A DNA stretch of 19,185 nucleotides. It comes from CAWEHT01 sp963808455 (GTDB lineage Bacteria > Chloroflexota > Anaerolineae > CG2-30-64-16). Both the position numbers and the translations under genes were made by a program. Below the pieces are notes generated by a model. It saw only the letters and a program-made list of their open reading frames with translations. It was not told the DNA's origin and did not search any database. Every line of letters begins with the position of its first letter. Position 1 is the first letter of the stretch. Location of the stretch: the NCBI GenBank assembly GCA_963808455.1, contig CAWEHT010000094.1, positions 1-19,185 on the forward strand, read 5' to 3'. Below, piece by piece: positions 1 through 7,540 of this stretch.

Positions 1-110
1 TAGTACTAGGATGTGCCCGAGTACACGGCCGGTAGCTGAAAGCTGCCCGTCGCCAGGCGACATGAGCACCGCCCTTTCAGGCCAAGGATGAGCCTGCCAG
101 GGAGGATCGC

Positions 111-450
111 GTGTTCTCGCTCCTGATCATATATCTCATCATCGGCGTCCTGTTCGTGGCCATCTCGGTGCCGCTGATCCACCGCCGCGTGCCGCCCAAC
201 CACTGGTACGGGTTCCGGGTGCGGCGCACGCTTCGAGGACCCGGAGGTCTGGTACGCCGTCAACGCCCACATGGGGCGCCGGCTGATCTGGGTGGGCATC
301 CTGCTCATGGCCGCATCCCTGGCCTGTTATCTCGCGCCGGGGATGACCGTGGATGCCTATGCCCGGATCATTCTCGCCGTGCTCGCAGTCTCTCTGACCG
401 TCGCCATCCTCTGGAGCACGGCCTACCTGCTTGGCCTCCACCATCCCTGA
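111..450 (+). pseudogene. SdpI-family small membrane protein, frameshifted
   Basis: Start GTG at 111 follows an AGGGAGG ribosome site. The first 40 residues hold a hydrophobic segment (LLIIYLIIGVLFVAI) and the family signature NHWYGFRVRRTL. The frame then breaks near base 234. One extra base moves translation into a frame reading EDPEVWYAVNAHMGRR, which continues through two more hydrophobic stretches to a TGA at 448-450. Together the two frames give a ~112-residue, three-TM protein typical of SdpI/YhfL-like proteins. B. subtilis SdpI gives immunity to the SdpC toxin, but most family members have no known role. In its own frame the GTG start runs on to 467 as an unrelated tail. The break could be a true mutation or a sequencing error; the match on both sides is good. 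Confidence 0.6.
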
Positions 451-472
451 ACGGCGCTCCGGCATAGGAGGG

Positions 473-806
473 TCACGCCTGCACCGGGAGACCGAGGGCC
501 CTTGCAATCAAGCCACGTACGTTCCGCAGGGTATCGCCAGGGGATGGCCTCGATATACTCGGCTTTGCGGGCATGCCAGTCAGTGCTCTCGAGTTGCTCG
601 GCGAGGATCGCGCCGGTGGTCTTGTGCGGGGCCGGCACCCATACGGCGAATGGGTCTGCTCGGATCGTGTTGGTCATCGGACAGCACATGGCGAGCCCGG
701 TCTTCTCGCTAAAGGCGGCCGGGGGCAGCGCCGGGCGCCTGCCAGCCTGTTCCTGTCCCGCTTGCGGATCGAAGGTCAGCCAGATGATGTCCCCAGCCTG
801 TGGCAA
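473..806 (-). pseudogene. MazF/PemK-family mRNA interferase toxin, decayed
   Basis: Reading from 806 downward (TTG, weak start), the protein shows the MazF fold signature: QAGDIIWLTFDPQAGQEQAGRR, then KTGLAMCCPMTN, ILAEQLESTDWHARKAEYIE. These correspond to the first beta strand, the RRPAL motif and the conserved Q.....DW.AR block of PemK/ChpB-type endoribonucleases. After the RRP motif about two residues seem to be missing compared with the usual PALVLSP spacing. Near base 539 the frame breaks; one base removed restores GDTLRNVRGLIARALGL and a TGA at 473-475. No intact antitoxin lies upstream. A short stretch reading GLAVRLPAE on the same strand at about 865-895 could be a MazE scrap. MazF enzymes cut mRNA at short motifs; this copy is unlikely to be active as read. 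Confidence 0.6.
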
Positions 807-939
807 ACCGGGCAGGGGGCGGCGGCGCCGCTCTCGCAGGCTGCGGGCATAACCGTACTTTCTGCGGGCAGCCGCACCGCGAGCCCGTCGGTTCCCTCCG
901 GCTCATGCAAAGGATTGGGAGCACCTCACGGCTGGTGAG

Positions 940-1189
940 ATCGATGCGGCTCTCTTTGAGAGGCTTCTAGAGGCCGTTGACGACGACCGGGTGATCCGCT
1001 TCACGTAGGATCTGGTCCGCATCGACAGCGTCAATCCGAACCTGGCGGCAGGTTCGACGGAAGCGGAGGCGGCCGCCCCGGTCGTCGAGAGGTGCCGCCG
1101 TGCCGGCCTGCAGGTTCGCTCGCAAGAGGTGGCCAAGGACAGGCCGGATGTGCTTTTGCGTCCTCCCTGGCCGGAGCCCCGAGAGCGTT
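940..1189 (+). pseudogene. N-terminal fragment of an M20 (ArgE/DapE-type) peptidase
   Basis: The frame reads DDDRVIRFT, then an amber TAG at 1006-1008, then DLVRIDSVNPNLAAGS, VVERCRRAGLQVRSQEVA and KDRPDV. This is the N-terminal helix and first strand of M20 metallopeptidases, where the residue at the TAG is normally Gln (CAG), so a single C-to-T change explains the stop. After RPDV the frame slips once more (VLPGRSPES is in the next frame) and the family likeness ends. The metal-binding GHxD motif and the remaining ~300 residues are missing. The fragment runs directly into the ribosome site of the next gene, so it looks like a deletion remnant. M20 hydrolases (YgeY in E. coli) commonly sit beside ygeW, which makes the position meaningful. 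The start is uncertain. Confidence 0.6.
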
Positions 1190-1219
1190 CCGATAATTAT
1201 CCAGGATGGAGGCATTTTG

Positions 1220-2266
1220 ATGGATACGGCAAGTTTTCGTGGTCGCGATTTCCTGGCGGAGACCGACTTCATCCGCGCGGAGATCGATACGATCCTGGCA
1301 AGGGCAACGGAGCTGAAAGAGCGCCGCAAGCGCAAGGAGGACACGCGCGACATCCTCCCCTCGCAGACCCTCTTCATGATCTTCTACAACCAGTCGCTCC
1401 GCACACGCAACTCCTTCGAGGCCGGCATGACGCAGCTGGGCGGGCATGCCCACTATCTGGACCCGTCCAAGATCTACACCCCTGCGCTCGAGGGTGAGGA
1501 AAAGGCCTACTCTACGGAGCGCGTTTCCGATGTCGCTCGCACGTTGAGCCGGATGGGCGACGCCATTGCCATCCGTTGCTATGGCGACCCGGTCCATTGG
1601 AGATATGGTGGGGCGCACGAGATGCTGCGCGAGTTCGCGCGTTGGGCCGATATCCCCGTGCTCAACATGGAGGATGACATCTACCATCCCTTCCAGGGCC
1701 TCGCCGACATCCTGACCGTAAAGGAGAAGTTCGGCACCTTCAAAGGCGTCAAATTTCTCATGTCCTGGGCCTATTCTCCTTCGATCGAGAAGCCGCGCGC
1801 CGTCCCCCAGAGCGCCATCCTGTACGCCACGATGATGGGGATGGATGTCACCCTGGCGCACCCCAGAGGCATGGATCTCGCCCCTGACATCCTTTCGCAG
1901 TGCCAGCGGTATTCTGCGGAGAATGGCGGCAGCTTCCGGATCTCACATGACTTCGAAGCCGCGCTCGAGGGCCAGCACGTGGTGTATGCCAAGGCATGGT
2001 GCGCGACGCCGATCTTCCAGCCTCCAATCGGCCAGGACGACGGCAAGAAGACCCAGGCGATCTTCGACGCGAACCAGAGCTGGAAAGTCGATGACCGGAC
2101 GATGGCGCTCGCCGACAAAGGTGCGATCTACATGCACTGCCTGCCGGCCGATCGCGGCTTCGAGGTGACCAATGAGATCATGGACGGGCCGCAGTCCGTG
2201 ATCTTCGACGAGGCCGAGAACCGCCTGCACGTGCAGAAGGCTGTCATGTCGCTGGTGATGGCCTGA
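1220..2266 (+). CDS. ygeW: Knotted carbamoyltransferase, YgeW family
   Basis: This 348-residue protein belongs to the aspartate/ornithine carbamoyltransferase superfamily. The carbamoyl-phosphate loop is QSLRTRNSFEAG (about residues 58-69), with S-x-R-T-R in the form typical of YgeW. The second half carries VLNMEDDIYHPFQGLADI (the HPxQ motif) and the conserved HCLPADRGFEV near the C-terminus. ATG 1220 is chosen because GGAGG lies seven bases upstream and the upstream in-frame residues belong to the M20 remnant. E. coli YgeW is 396 residues, so this is somewhat shorter. YgeW-type genes occur in anaerobic purine/uric acid breakdown clusters with ygeX, ygeY, ssnA and xanthine dehydrogenase-like genes. 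None of these is intact here apart from this gene, so the substrate is inferred only. A fermentative carbamoyl-phosphate/ATP-yielding role is plausible. Confidence 0.88.
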   Translation: MDTASFRGRDFLAETDFIRAEIDTILARATELKERRKRKEDTRDILPSQTLFMIFYNQSLRTRNSFEAGMTQLGGHAHYLDPSKIYTPALEGEEKAYSTERVSDVARTLSRMGDAIAIRCYGDPVHWRYGGAHEMLREFARWADIPVLNMEDDIYHPFQGLADILTVKEKFGTFKGVKFLMSWAYSPSIEKPRAVPQSAILYATMMGMDVTLAHPRGMDLAPDILSQCQRYSAENGGSFRISHDFEAALEGQHVVYAKAWCATPIFQPPIGQDDGKKTQAIFDANQSWKVDDRTMALADKGAIYMHCLPADRGFEVTNEIMDGPQSVIFDEAENRLHVQKAVMSLVMA

Positions 2267-2575
2267 CGCGCCCGGGCTCTCAGGCGGCACAGGCGATCAG
2301 GATCGCAGGGGTGGGATGGGCGCGGTCAGAGAATGGTCGTGGGCCTTTTGACCCCCCCCGGAAGAGTGCTGGTGCCGGCCGCGGGCGTGCCCCGGAGGGG
2401 CGCGTATCAGGTTCGGGGCAAGGGGTCGGCCGATCACGCATCGGGTCAGGGCCCCAAAGGGGCGCTTCGCGGTGTACGAATGGTGCAGGCTGCGGCGAGT
2501 GTATCCGCGCATCCGTGGCGTATCCGCGGTCGGCCTGTCCCGAGAACAGGAACGCGCGTGCCCTGGAGGGCTGGC
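2267..2575. other. Intergenic region with small hairpins, no convincing gene
   Basis: No reading frame here has family likeness. Visible structure: a near-palindrome GCGATC-AG-GATCGC at 2293-2306 just after ygeW; an uninterrupted C8 tract at 2352-2359 preceded by TTTTG; and GCCCC-AAA-GGGGC at 2451-2463. None is followed by a T-run, so a factor-independent terminator for ygeW cannot be claimed. The C8 tract is a likely place for sequencing length error. Confidence 0.5.
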
Positions 2576-2604
2576 TTGCCAACCGCCCGGCGATGCCTTA
2601 GAAT
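2576..2604 (+). promoter_or_regulatory. Sigma70-type promoter for the class I aldolase gene
   Basis: TTGCCA at 2576-2581, a 17-base spacer and TAGAAT at 2599-2604 each differ from consensus at one position. The expected start of transcription near 2611 leaves a ~24-base leader containing GAGGGGGG before ATG 2635. The same two hexamers with the same spacer occur on the other strand at 7325-7353. Confidence 0.6.
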
Positions 2605-2634
2605 GGCTCCGTCCAGCGAGGGGGGACACCGACG

Positions 2635-3405
2635 ATGCTTTCTCGCAGATTGAGCCATATCTTCCGGCGCGACGGCCGGGCGTTCATCGCGGCGTTCGAT
2701 CATGGTCTGATCGATGGGCCGATCAGGGGCATGGAAGATCCCGGCATGACCCTGGCGAGCATCGTCGCGGGCGGCGCCGATGCCGTGCTGACGAGCTTCG
2801 GCGTGGCCGCGCGCTACGCGGCGGAGCTGGCGCCGGTTGGCCTGATCCTGCGGCTGGACGGCGGAGGCACCAAACTCGGCAAGGCGGGGCCCGGTTCGCA
2901 GTTCCACACCGTCGAAGGCGCATTGCGGCTTGGCGCGGATGCCGTGGTGGTGTCGGCCTTTCCGGGCGCCTTCAATGAGGAAAGCACGCTGCATACATTG
3001 GCAACCGTCATCGACGAGGCGCACGCCTGGGGCATGCCGGTGCTGGCAGAAATGCAGCCCGGCGGCTTCGACAGTGGGCCGGATTGCTGCACGGCCGAGA
3101 AGGTCGCCCTGTCGGCCAGGGTAGCGGCCGAGCTGGGGGCCGATTGGGTGAAGGTGCCCTTCGCCGCGGGGTTCCAGAGCGTGGTGAGCGCTTGCTATGT
3201 GCCGGTGGTGGTGCTGGGAGGCGCCAGGAAGAAGGACGAGCGAGCCATGCTGGAAGAGATCCATTCGGCGCTTCAGGCCGGAGGTGCCGGCGTCGCCATC
3301 GGCCGTAATATCTTCCAGGCGGACGATCCGCGAGCCATGGCGGCCGCCGTGGCAGCTCTCGTGCATGATGATGCGACGGTTGACGGCGCCCTGGCGATAC
3401 GGTAA
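2635..3405 (+). CDS. Class I fructose-bisphosphate aldolase-type enzyme (DhnA/DeoC/LsrF-like)
   Basis: The 256-residue length and motifs fit the archaeal-type class I aldolase (FbaB/DhnA) family, a TIM barrel that forms a Schiff base with the substrate. AAFDHG (residues 19-24) is the first-strand Asp motif. DWVKVPF carries the probable Schiff-base Lys173. The phosphate-binding end is VVLGGARKK (192-200) followed by GVAIGRNIFQADDP (219-232). Candidate reactions in this family are fructose-1,6-bisphosphate cleavage, 2-amino-3,7-dideoxyheptulosonate synthesis, and the LsrF step of AI-2 breakdown; sequence reading alone cannot choose among them. ATG 2635 has a purine-rich GAGGGGGGA site upstream. 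It stands alone, with its own promoter and a convergent neighbour downstream, so the context does not settle the substrate. Confidence 0.8.
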   Translation: MLSRRLSHIFRRDGRAFIAAFDHGLIDGPIRGMEDPGMTLASIVAGGADAVLTSFGVAARYAAELAPVGLILRLDGGGTKLGKAGPGSQFHTVEGALRLGADAVVVSAFPGAFNEESTLHTLATVIDEAHAWGMPVLAEMQPGGFDSGPDCCTAEKVALSARVAAELGADWVKVPFAAGFQSVVSACYVPVVVLGGARKKDERAMLEEIHSALQAGGAGVAIGRNIFQADDPRAMAAAVAALVHDDATVDGALAIR

Positions 3406-3444
3406 AAGCCGGTTGGCCTGGCCGGCGGCCCCGCGACCTGACCG

Positions 3445-3460
3445 GCAGGCCCCTGCCTGC
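3445..3460. terminator. Possible hairpin between convergent genes
   Basis: GCAGGC-CCCT-GCCTGC is a perfect 6-bp stem with a 4-base loop in the 127-bp gap between the convergent aldolase and S1-domain genes. It is symmetric, so it could act on both transcripts. There is no T-run on either side, so this is only a candidate. Confidence 0.3.
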
Positions 3461-3532
3461 GCGTCGGCCCTCCACAGATCCCGGCGATCGGGCCAAGCGG
3501 CCGGGCGCCTCGTGCCCGTGAGCCCGTGGGAG

Positions 3533-4540
3533 TTAGCCGGGCCACTCCTCATCGCTGAGATACGAGGGCCGGCCGCGCGTCGCCGGGTCGCTGCAGCGCA
3601 TCGTCAGAGCCAGGCGGTGCTTGGAGCCGTCCACGTGCAGCACGCGCACCCGCACTCGGTCACCCTCGTTCACGATGTTGCGCGGATGCATGAAGCTGCC
3701 TTCGGACAGTTCGGAGATGTGCACCAGCCCTTCCAGCCCTTCCTCCAGCCGGGCAAAGGCCCCAAAATTGACCACATTGGTGATCACTGCTTCCACAACC
3801 TGGCCCACATGGTAGCGGTCTTCCAGCCCTTGCCAGGGATCGGGGCGGAGCCGCTTCAGGCTCAAGGCCACTTTTTGCGCTTTGCAGTTGACCCCCAGGA
3901 CCATCACGTTCAACTTCGTCGCCCGGCCTGACGACTTCGGCCGGCAGGTTGACCCGGCCCCATGACAGCTCCGAGATGTGGATCAGCCCCTCGAAACCGC
4001 CCAGATCCACAAAAGCTCCGAAAGCGCAGAGGTTGGTGACCTTGCCTCTGACGCTCTGCCCCGGTTGCAGGGTTGCCAGAAGTGACTGCGCCGAGCCGCT
4101 GGCTTGAGCGCAACGTTCTGACAGGATCAAGCGGCGCCGTTCGCGGTCGATCTCGATGACCCTGACCTCCAGCCTGTCACCGACTCGTGTCGCCAGCGCC
4201 CCCATACGGGCTACAGGCGCCTGGACCACGACCGCATTTGCCAGATGTGACGATGGAAGGAATGCCGGAATGCTCCCGAAATAGGCCAGCAGGCCCCCTC
4301 GGTTGTAGCCGTTGATGGCGATCTCGATGGGCTGTCCGCTGGCCAGCAATTCTTCTGCCCGCTGCCAATCCGCCTCTTCGTCGGCGCGCGCGTGTCGCCG
4401 TCCTGCCCAGCCGGCAGGTCAAGGCCCTGCAGCGCCCCGGCCCCATTCAGGCCCTCTCTGGCACCTGCACCAGGTCCTTTCGCCGCGCCCAGTTCGCTGT
4501 CCACATCTTCCAGCAACGCTTGCCAATACGACTCATCCAT
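3533..4540 (-). CDS. S1-domain RNA-binding protein (short ribosomal S1-like), two frameshifts
   Basis: ATG at 4540 follows AGGAGGAGG (4546-4553), a very strong ribosome site. An acidic N-terminus (MDESYWQALLEDVDSEL) leads into three S1 OB-fold repeats. The first is divergent (QPIEIAINGYNRGGLLAYFG, FLPSSHL). The second and third are classical: VTNLCAFGAFVDLGGFEGLIHISELSW and ITNVVNFGAFARLEEGLEGLVHISELS, each followed by the G(D)xV and K..LSLK/ALTM strands. The frame breaks within the GC repeat at about 4383-4392 and again near 3908, where removal of one base joins GDEV to MVLGVN. A restored protein would be ~335 residues, the size of short Rps1 proteins. It starts 25 bp after the membrane regulator gene and is probably co-transcribed with it. 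A role in mRNA binding or ribosome loading is inferred from the family. Confidence 0.75.
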
Positions 4541-4565
4541 TTCGTCCTCCTCCTGAGGCGCCATC

Positions 4566-6742
4566 TCAGTCTGCCACATGCTGGGATACCGCCTCTACCG
4601 CTTGCTGCCCTCTCCCATTCTGAGGTGCGACCAGAGCCTTCCCTTCAGTCGTGGCGTCCTTGTCTTCCTCTGCTAATGCCTGTGTTTCCATCTCAGCGAG
4701 CGTCTTCGCGACTGCGGCGATAGCGACGCGCTGTTTACGATACAAATCAGATTCGCTGATGGCGAGCCGTCCTGCGATGTCCCGCACCCGCTCGCCCTGT
4801 ACGAAGCGCAGCTCCAGAATGTTGTACAGAAGCCACTCAGACGCGGTGAGCCGGCGCTCACCCGCCGGGCGCTGCCGCTCGATGGCTTCGTGCAGGACGG
4901 CCCGGATCGCTCGCGAGAGGCTTCCCTCCTGTTCTCGCAATATCCGGCGCACGAGGCGCAGCCCGACCAAAGGATTGTCGGTCAGCTTCGGGCCGCCCCA
5001 ATAGTGGCTCAGGGCGTCTTTAACGCCCTGCTCCCACGTTTCCTGGCCGTCCAAGGCCTGCGGCGTGGGTTCGTCAGGCGCAGGCTCCTCCGCCGAGACC
5101 GGTGACAGGAAACGCGACCGCGCTGCGCCACTCCTGGATCCGCCGCAGATCCGGCATGATGCGCTGCAGCATCTGAAACACGCCTTCCTGGATGTAGTGG
5201 TCGGCGAGCGCTGCCGCAGCCTGTGCCAACAAGGCGTCGGCCTCCGCGCCGTCCTTGAAATCCAGGTCCACCGTCGGGCTGCGGCCGCGGAGCGCCAGCA
5301 CACCCAGCATTTTCTCGCCGTCCTGGCTGCGCAGCGGGCAGTACCAGAAGCCCCCCTCGACGCAGAAGCGCGGGGCCTCCGGCTCGTTCAGGGCTTCGGT
5401 CGAGGGCTTTCCATCGCGCCGGCCCTCCGCCGGGAGATCAGAGACGCTCCGCTTCTGCCTTGGCGCTCGCGCCGGCGCCAGATCTGCCGCATCCACCCCG
5501 GCGACAACCCCCACGCCCTGGTCGGGGTTGGCCAGCCTCTGCCACAGCTCGCGGATCTCGGCGCCTTGCGCCACCTGCCGCGCCTCCTCCACGGCGCCAA
5601 CCGCCGCCTCCAGGCGGAAACCGGCCTCGGTCTGTGCCAGCACGAAGCCCGTATCCACCGCGCACCAGATCGCACAGCCCGGCCAGCAGGTTGCTCAGGA
5701 ACTGCTCCATGTCGCTGCTGGTGAGCAGCCGTTCCTCGAGAGCCTGGATCCATTGGATTTCTTCACGATCCTGGCTATATATGAGGCGTTCGATCCATGG
5801 CTTGGCCAGGTTGGCGGCCAGCTGGCCGATCACGATCACGCCGACCACCGCGAAGATCAGCGCCGTCTCGCGCGGCAGACCCAGGATCAGCTCCACCCTG
5901 GGCATCACCAGCATCACGATGATCACCAGGATGCCCACCACCGGCCCGCGCAGAAGGTAGTGCATCAGGTCATGCTTGACGACCCGGTCCGGGCTGAGAA
6001 CGCCATAGTAAGCCACGCTGTAGGCCATGATCACCAGCATCGCGCCGACTGCCGCGCTGACACCCACGGTCAACAGCATGACAAAGGCCGGGCTGAACCA
6101 CTTCGTCAGGCCGAAGTCGGCCAGGTAAGGGCAGATGCCCAGCCCAGGGGCGGCGAAGCAGATCGTGAGGTACGTCATGCGCCGCCACGAGGCGCGGGTC
6201 AGGGATCGCCGCCGGGCCCGATAGAGGTTGTACGCGCCGTACAGGGCGGTCAGCGCGAAGTAAATGAGGAAAACAACGAGGAGCGGGCCGGGGAGCAGGC
6301 GCACCAGAGGCGGCTCCCCTTCTTCCCCCGACACCACCAAAGTCGTGAAGAGCGCGAGCGGCACCAACAGGATGCCAAGAACATAGCTGCCGGCCACGGC
6401 CAGCCGGCGCTTGAGTGAGAAATGGTGCGTGGTGCGCAGCACGGCGTCTGAGAAATGCACGTAGGCGGCCGGCAGCATCGCGATGCCCAGCCACTCCGCT
6501 CGCAACCAGCCAAGCGTCGCGTGAACGTTTTCCACCCGTGGCACCACGATATCGCCGGCATACACGACAAGAACGCAGGCCAGCAGGACACCGAAAGCCT
6601 GTGCCACAGGGCTGCGCAGGTTATGGATGAGCAGGTACCCGAGCAGGGAGAATGCGGTGATGACGATAGCCGAGGACAAGATGAGGTTGCCGAACGCGAA
6701 TACGGCGAACCACGTCAAGCCCAATGAATTGCCCATACTCAC
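4566..6742 (-). CDS. Membrane regulator: multi-TM sensor, GAF-like middle, sigma-4-like HTH end; two frameshifts
   Basis: The first ~310 residues contain about nine hydrophobic segments, resembling the N-terminal 7TM region of some sensor kinases plus two more spans. A short coiled link (SQDREEIQWIQALEERLL) leads to a GAF-like segment (DMEQFLSNLLAGLCDLV, TGFVLAQTEAGFRLEAAVG, RFCVEGGFWYCPL, GVLALRGRSP). The C-terminal ~120 residues contain LTASEWLLYNILELRFVQGE then VRDIAGRLAISESDLYRKQR, which looks like a sigma region-4/LuxR-type helix-turn-helix. No histidine kinase core (H-box, N-box) is present. Frames break near 5659 and near 5100, each repaired by removing one base; the restored length is ~725 residues. 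The GTG start at 6742 overlaps the upstream stop (GTGA); an ATG at 6736 is an alternative. It probably is a one-component membrane-bound regulator, which is my inference. Confidence 0.65.
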
Positions 6743-7267
6743 AATCCGTACACAAAATACAGGGCTATGTCCTGATTCCGATAGTAGCGTTCATTATAAC
6801 CACAGAACGTGAATCTGTTGCGTTGCAGGAAGCTGATGGCCGGATAGTTCTTGCTCTGCACGGCGCACATCATCTGCGCCATGCCCTGTTGGCGCGCGGT
6901 CTTGTAGGCTCCGGTTGAGCAGTTGCTGGCCGATCCCTTGCCGCCGGTGGGGCGGCGCCACGATCAGGTGGTGTAGCCAGGCGATGTCTTGATCGGGCAT
7001 GCACTGCTGGTCCAGGTAACCGCGGACCTCCGCCGCTTCAGCGGCTACCAGGATCAAGTCTCCGCGTTCCTGGTGTGCGAGCAGCGCCTCACCCCATGCG
7101 GGGTACCGGACCCGCATGCTGCGCGGCAGACGCACCGTCTGGAACCGCGCCAGCACCTCTCCCTGGTCTTCATGCTGCGTCACCTGCCAGACATGATCTG
7201 TCTCGTAATTGCCGTCCAGAGCCAGGCACGCCGCCAGGTCGCGCAGATCAGCCCGGTAGATCCGCAT
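6739..7267 (-). CDS. GNAT-family N-acetyltransferase, one frameshift
   Basis: ATG 7267 (MRIYRADLRDLAACLALDG) is preceded by AAAAGGAA about ten bases upstream. The acetyl-CoA binding motif A is HHLIVAPPHRRQGIGQQLLN, with the R-R-Q-G-I-G pyrophosphate loop. Near base 6910 one extra base throws the frame off. Removing it gives YKTARQQGMAQMMCAV, then NYPAISFLQRNRFTFCGYNE, the usual GNAT motif B end with a small-molecule or protein-acetylating fold, and a TGA at 6739-6741. A restored protein would be ~175 residues. The acceptor substrate is unknown. The gene leads a minus-strand operon: its stop overlaps the next start, so translation is probably coupled to the membrane regulator, and the 7325-7353 promoter drives it. 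Confidence 0.7.
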
Positions 7268-7302
7268 ATTGCCGTGATTCCTTTTCAGAGACAAAGCAAG
7301 TG

Positions 7303-7318
7303 TGCGTCTCACGACGCA
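7303..7318 (-). promoter_or_regulatory. 5'-end mRNA stem-loop of the acetyltransferase operon
   Basis: On the minus transcript TGCGTC-GTGA-GACGCA is a perfect 6-bp stem with a GTGA (GNRA-type) tetraloop. It starts about seven bases after the -10 box, so it would sit at or within a base or two of the mRNA 5' end. Such hairpins can protect mRNA from 5'-dependent decay; that function is inferred. Confidence 0.4.
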
Positions 7319-7324
7319 AAGAGG

Positions 7325-7353
7325 ATTCTAGCACCCAGGGGAAGGTTTGGCAA
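7325..7353 (-). promoter_or_regulatory. Sigma70-type promoter of the acetyltransferase-regulator-S1 operon
   Basis: On the minus strand TTGCCA (7353-7348), a 17-base spacer and TAGAAT (7330-7325) match sigma70 at 10 of 12 positions. The hexamers and spacing equal those at 2576-2604. The start codon is 58 bases downstream of the -10 box. Confidence 0.6.
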
Positions 7354-7364
7354 GCTACCGCCTT

Positions 7365-7393
7365 TTTTCAACCGTGTCCTGCTGTGGTACAAT
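7365..7393 (+). promoter_or_regulatory. Extended -10 promoter of the plus-strand lyase-protease operon
   Basis: TTTTCA at 7365-7370, a 17-base spacer and TACAAT at 7388-7393. TGG lies directly before the -10 box, giving the TGn extended -10 element that can make up for a weak -35. The -35 boxes of this and the divergent minus-strand promoter are only 11 bases apart. Transcription would start near 7400, leaving a leader of ~125 bases before GTG 7527. Confidence 0.5.
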
Positions 7394-7402
7394 TTTTGGA
7401 TT

Positions 7403-7436
7403 CCATGGCCTGGTCGGCTCGCCGCCATCCATGGCC
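7403..7436 (+). repeat. Repeated CCATGGCC in the operon leader
   Basis: CCATGGCC occurs at 7403-7410 and 7429-7436, 26 bases start to start, just after the predicted transcription start. Because CCATGG is its own complement, the two copies can be read as a direct repeat (operator pair, about 2.5 helical turns) or as a 6-bp RNA stem with a 20-base loop. Chance occurrence in GC-rich DNA is possible. Confidence 0.3.
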
Positions 7437-7450
7437 TTGAGGGCGCAGGC

Positions 7451-7540
7451 ATGTCAGGGAAGCATCCCTTCGAGATACCGGCCGCGGCACCGACCGATCG
7501 CTTGTTTCCACTAAAGAGGTGTTGTTGTGTCCAGCCTTAG
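7451..7540 (+). CDS. Possible 29-residue leader peptide overlapping the lyase start
   Basis: ATG 7451 has GAGGG seven bases upstream and opens a 29-codon frame ending at TAG 7538-7540, inside the first codons of the DHDPS-family gene. Near its end it reads RCCCVQP, with three TGT codons in a row, an unusual choice in such GC-rich DNA. The downstream gene's ribosome site (AAAGAGG) lies within it, so ribosomes on the leader would cover or expose that site. A small hairpin AGGGA-AGCA-TCCCT (7456-7469) covers its first codons. No homology is recognised; it may be a chance frame. Confidence 0.25.
   Translation: MSGKHPFEIPAAAPTDRLFPLKRCCCVQP

Noticed and set aside
111..467. Programmed frameshift in the SdpI-like gene
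   Set aside because: No slippery heptamer or downstream pseudoknot is evident at 228-236, and the family is not known to use recoding. A plain one-base indel is simpler.
2352..2359. C8 tract as a phase-variation switch
   Set aside because: It lies in no credible gene or promoter spacer; a single homopolymer in GC-rich DNA is not evidence of phase variation.
2446..3552. Long minus-strand open frame (368 codons) opposite the aldolase
   Set aside because: The plus strand carries a complete class I aldolase with all motifs; the antisense product is low-complexity Arg/His/Gly without a recognisable domain.
5255..6418. Long plus-strand open frame (387 codons) opposite the membrane regulator
   Set aside because: Its product is rich in His, Arg and Pro with no family likeness, and the opposite strand has clear TM and GAF-like segments. 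It is an antisense shadow of GC-rich coding DNA.
6793..6798. Perfect TATAAT on the minus strand just upstream of the membrane regulator start
   Set aside because: It is Tyr-Asn codons (GGT TAT AAT) of the frame-corrected acetyltransferase tail, there is no -35 box at 16-18 bases and no TGn extension.
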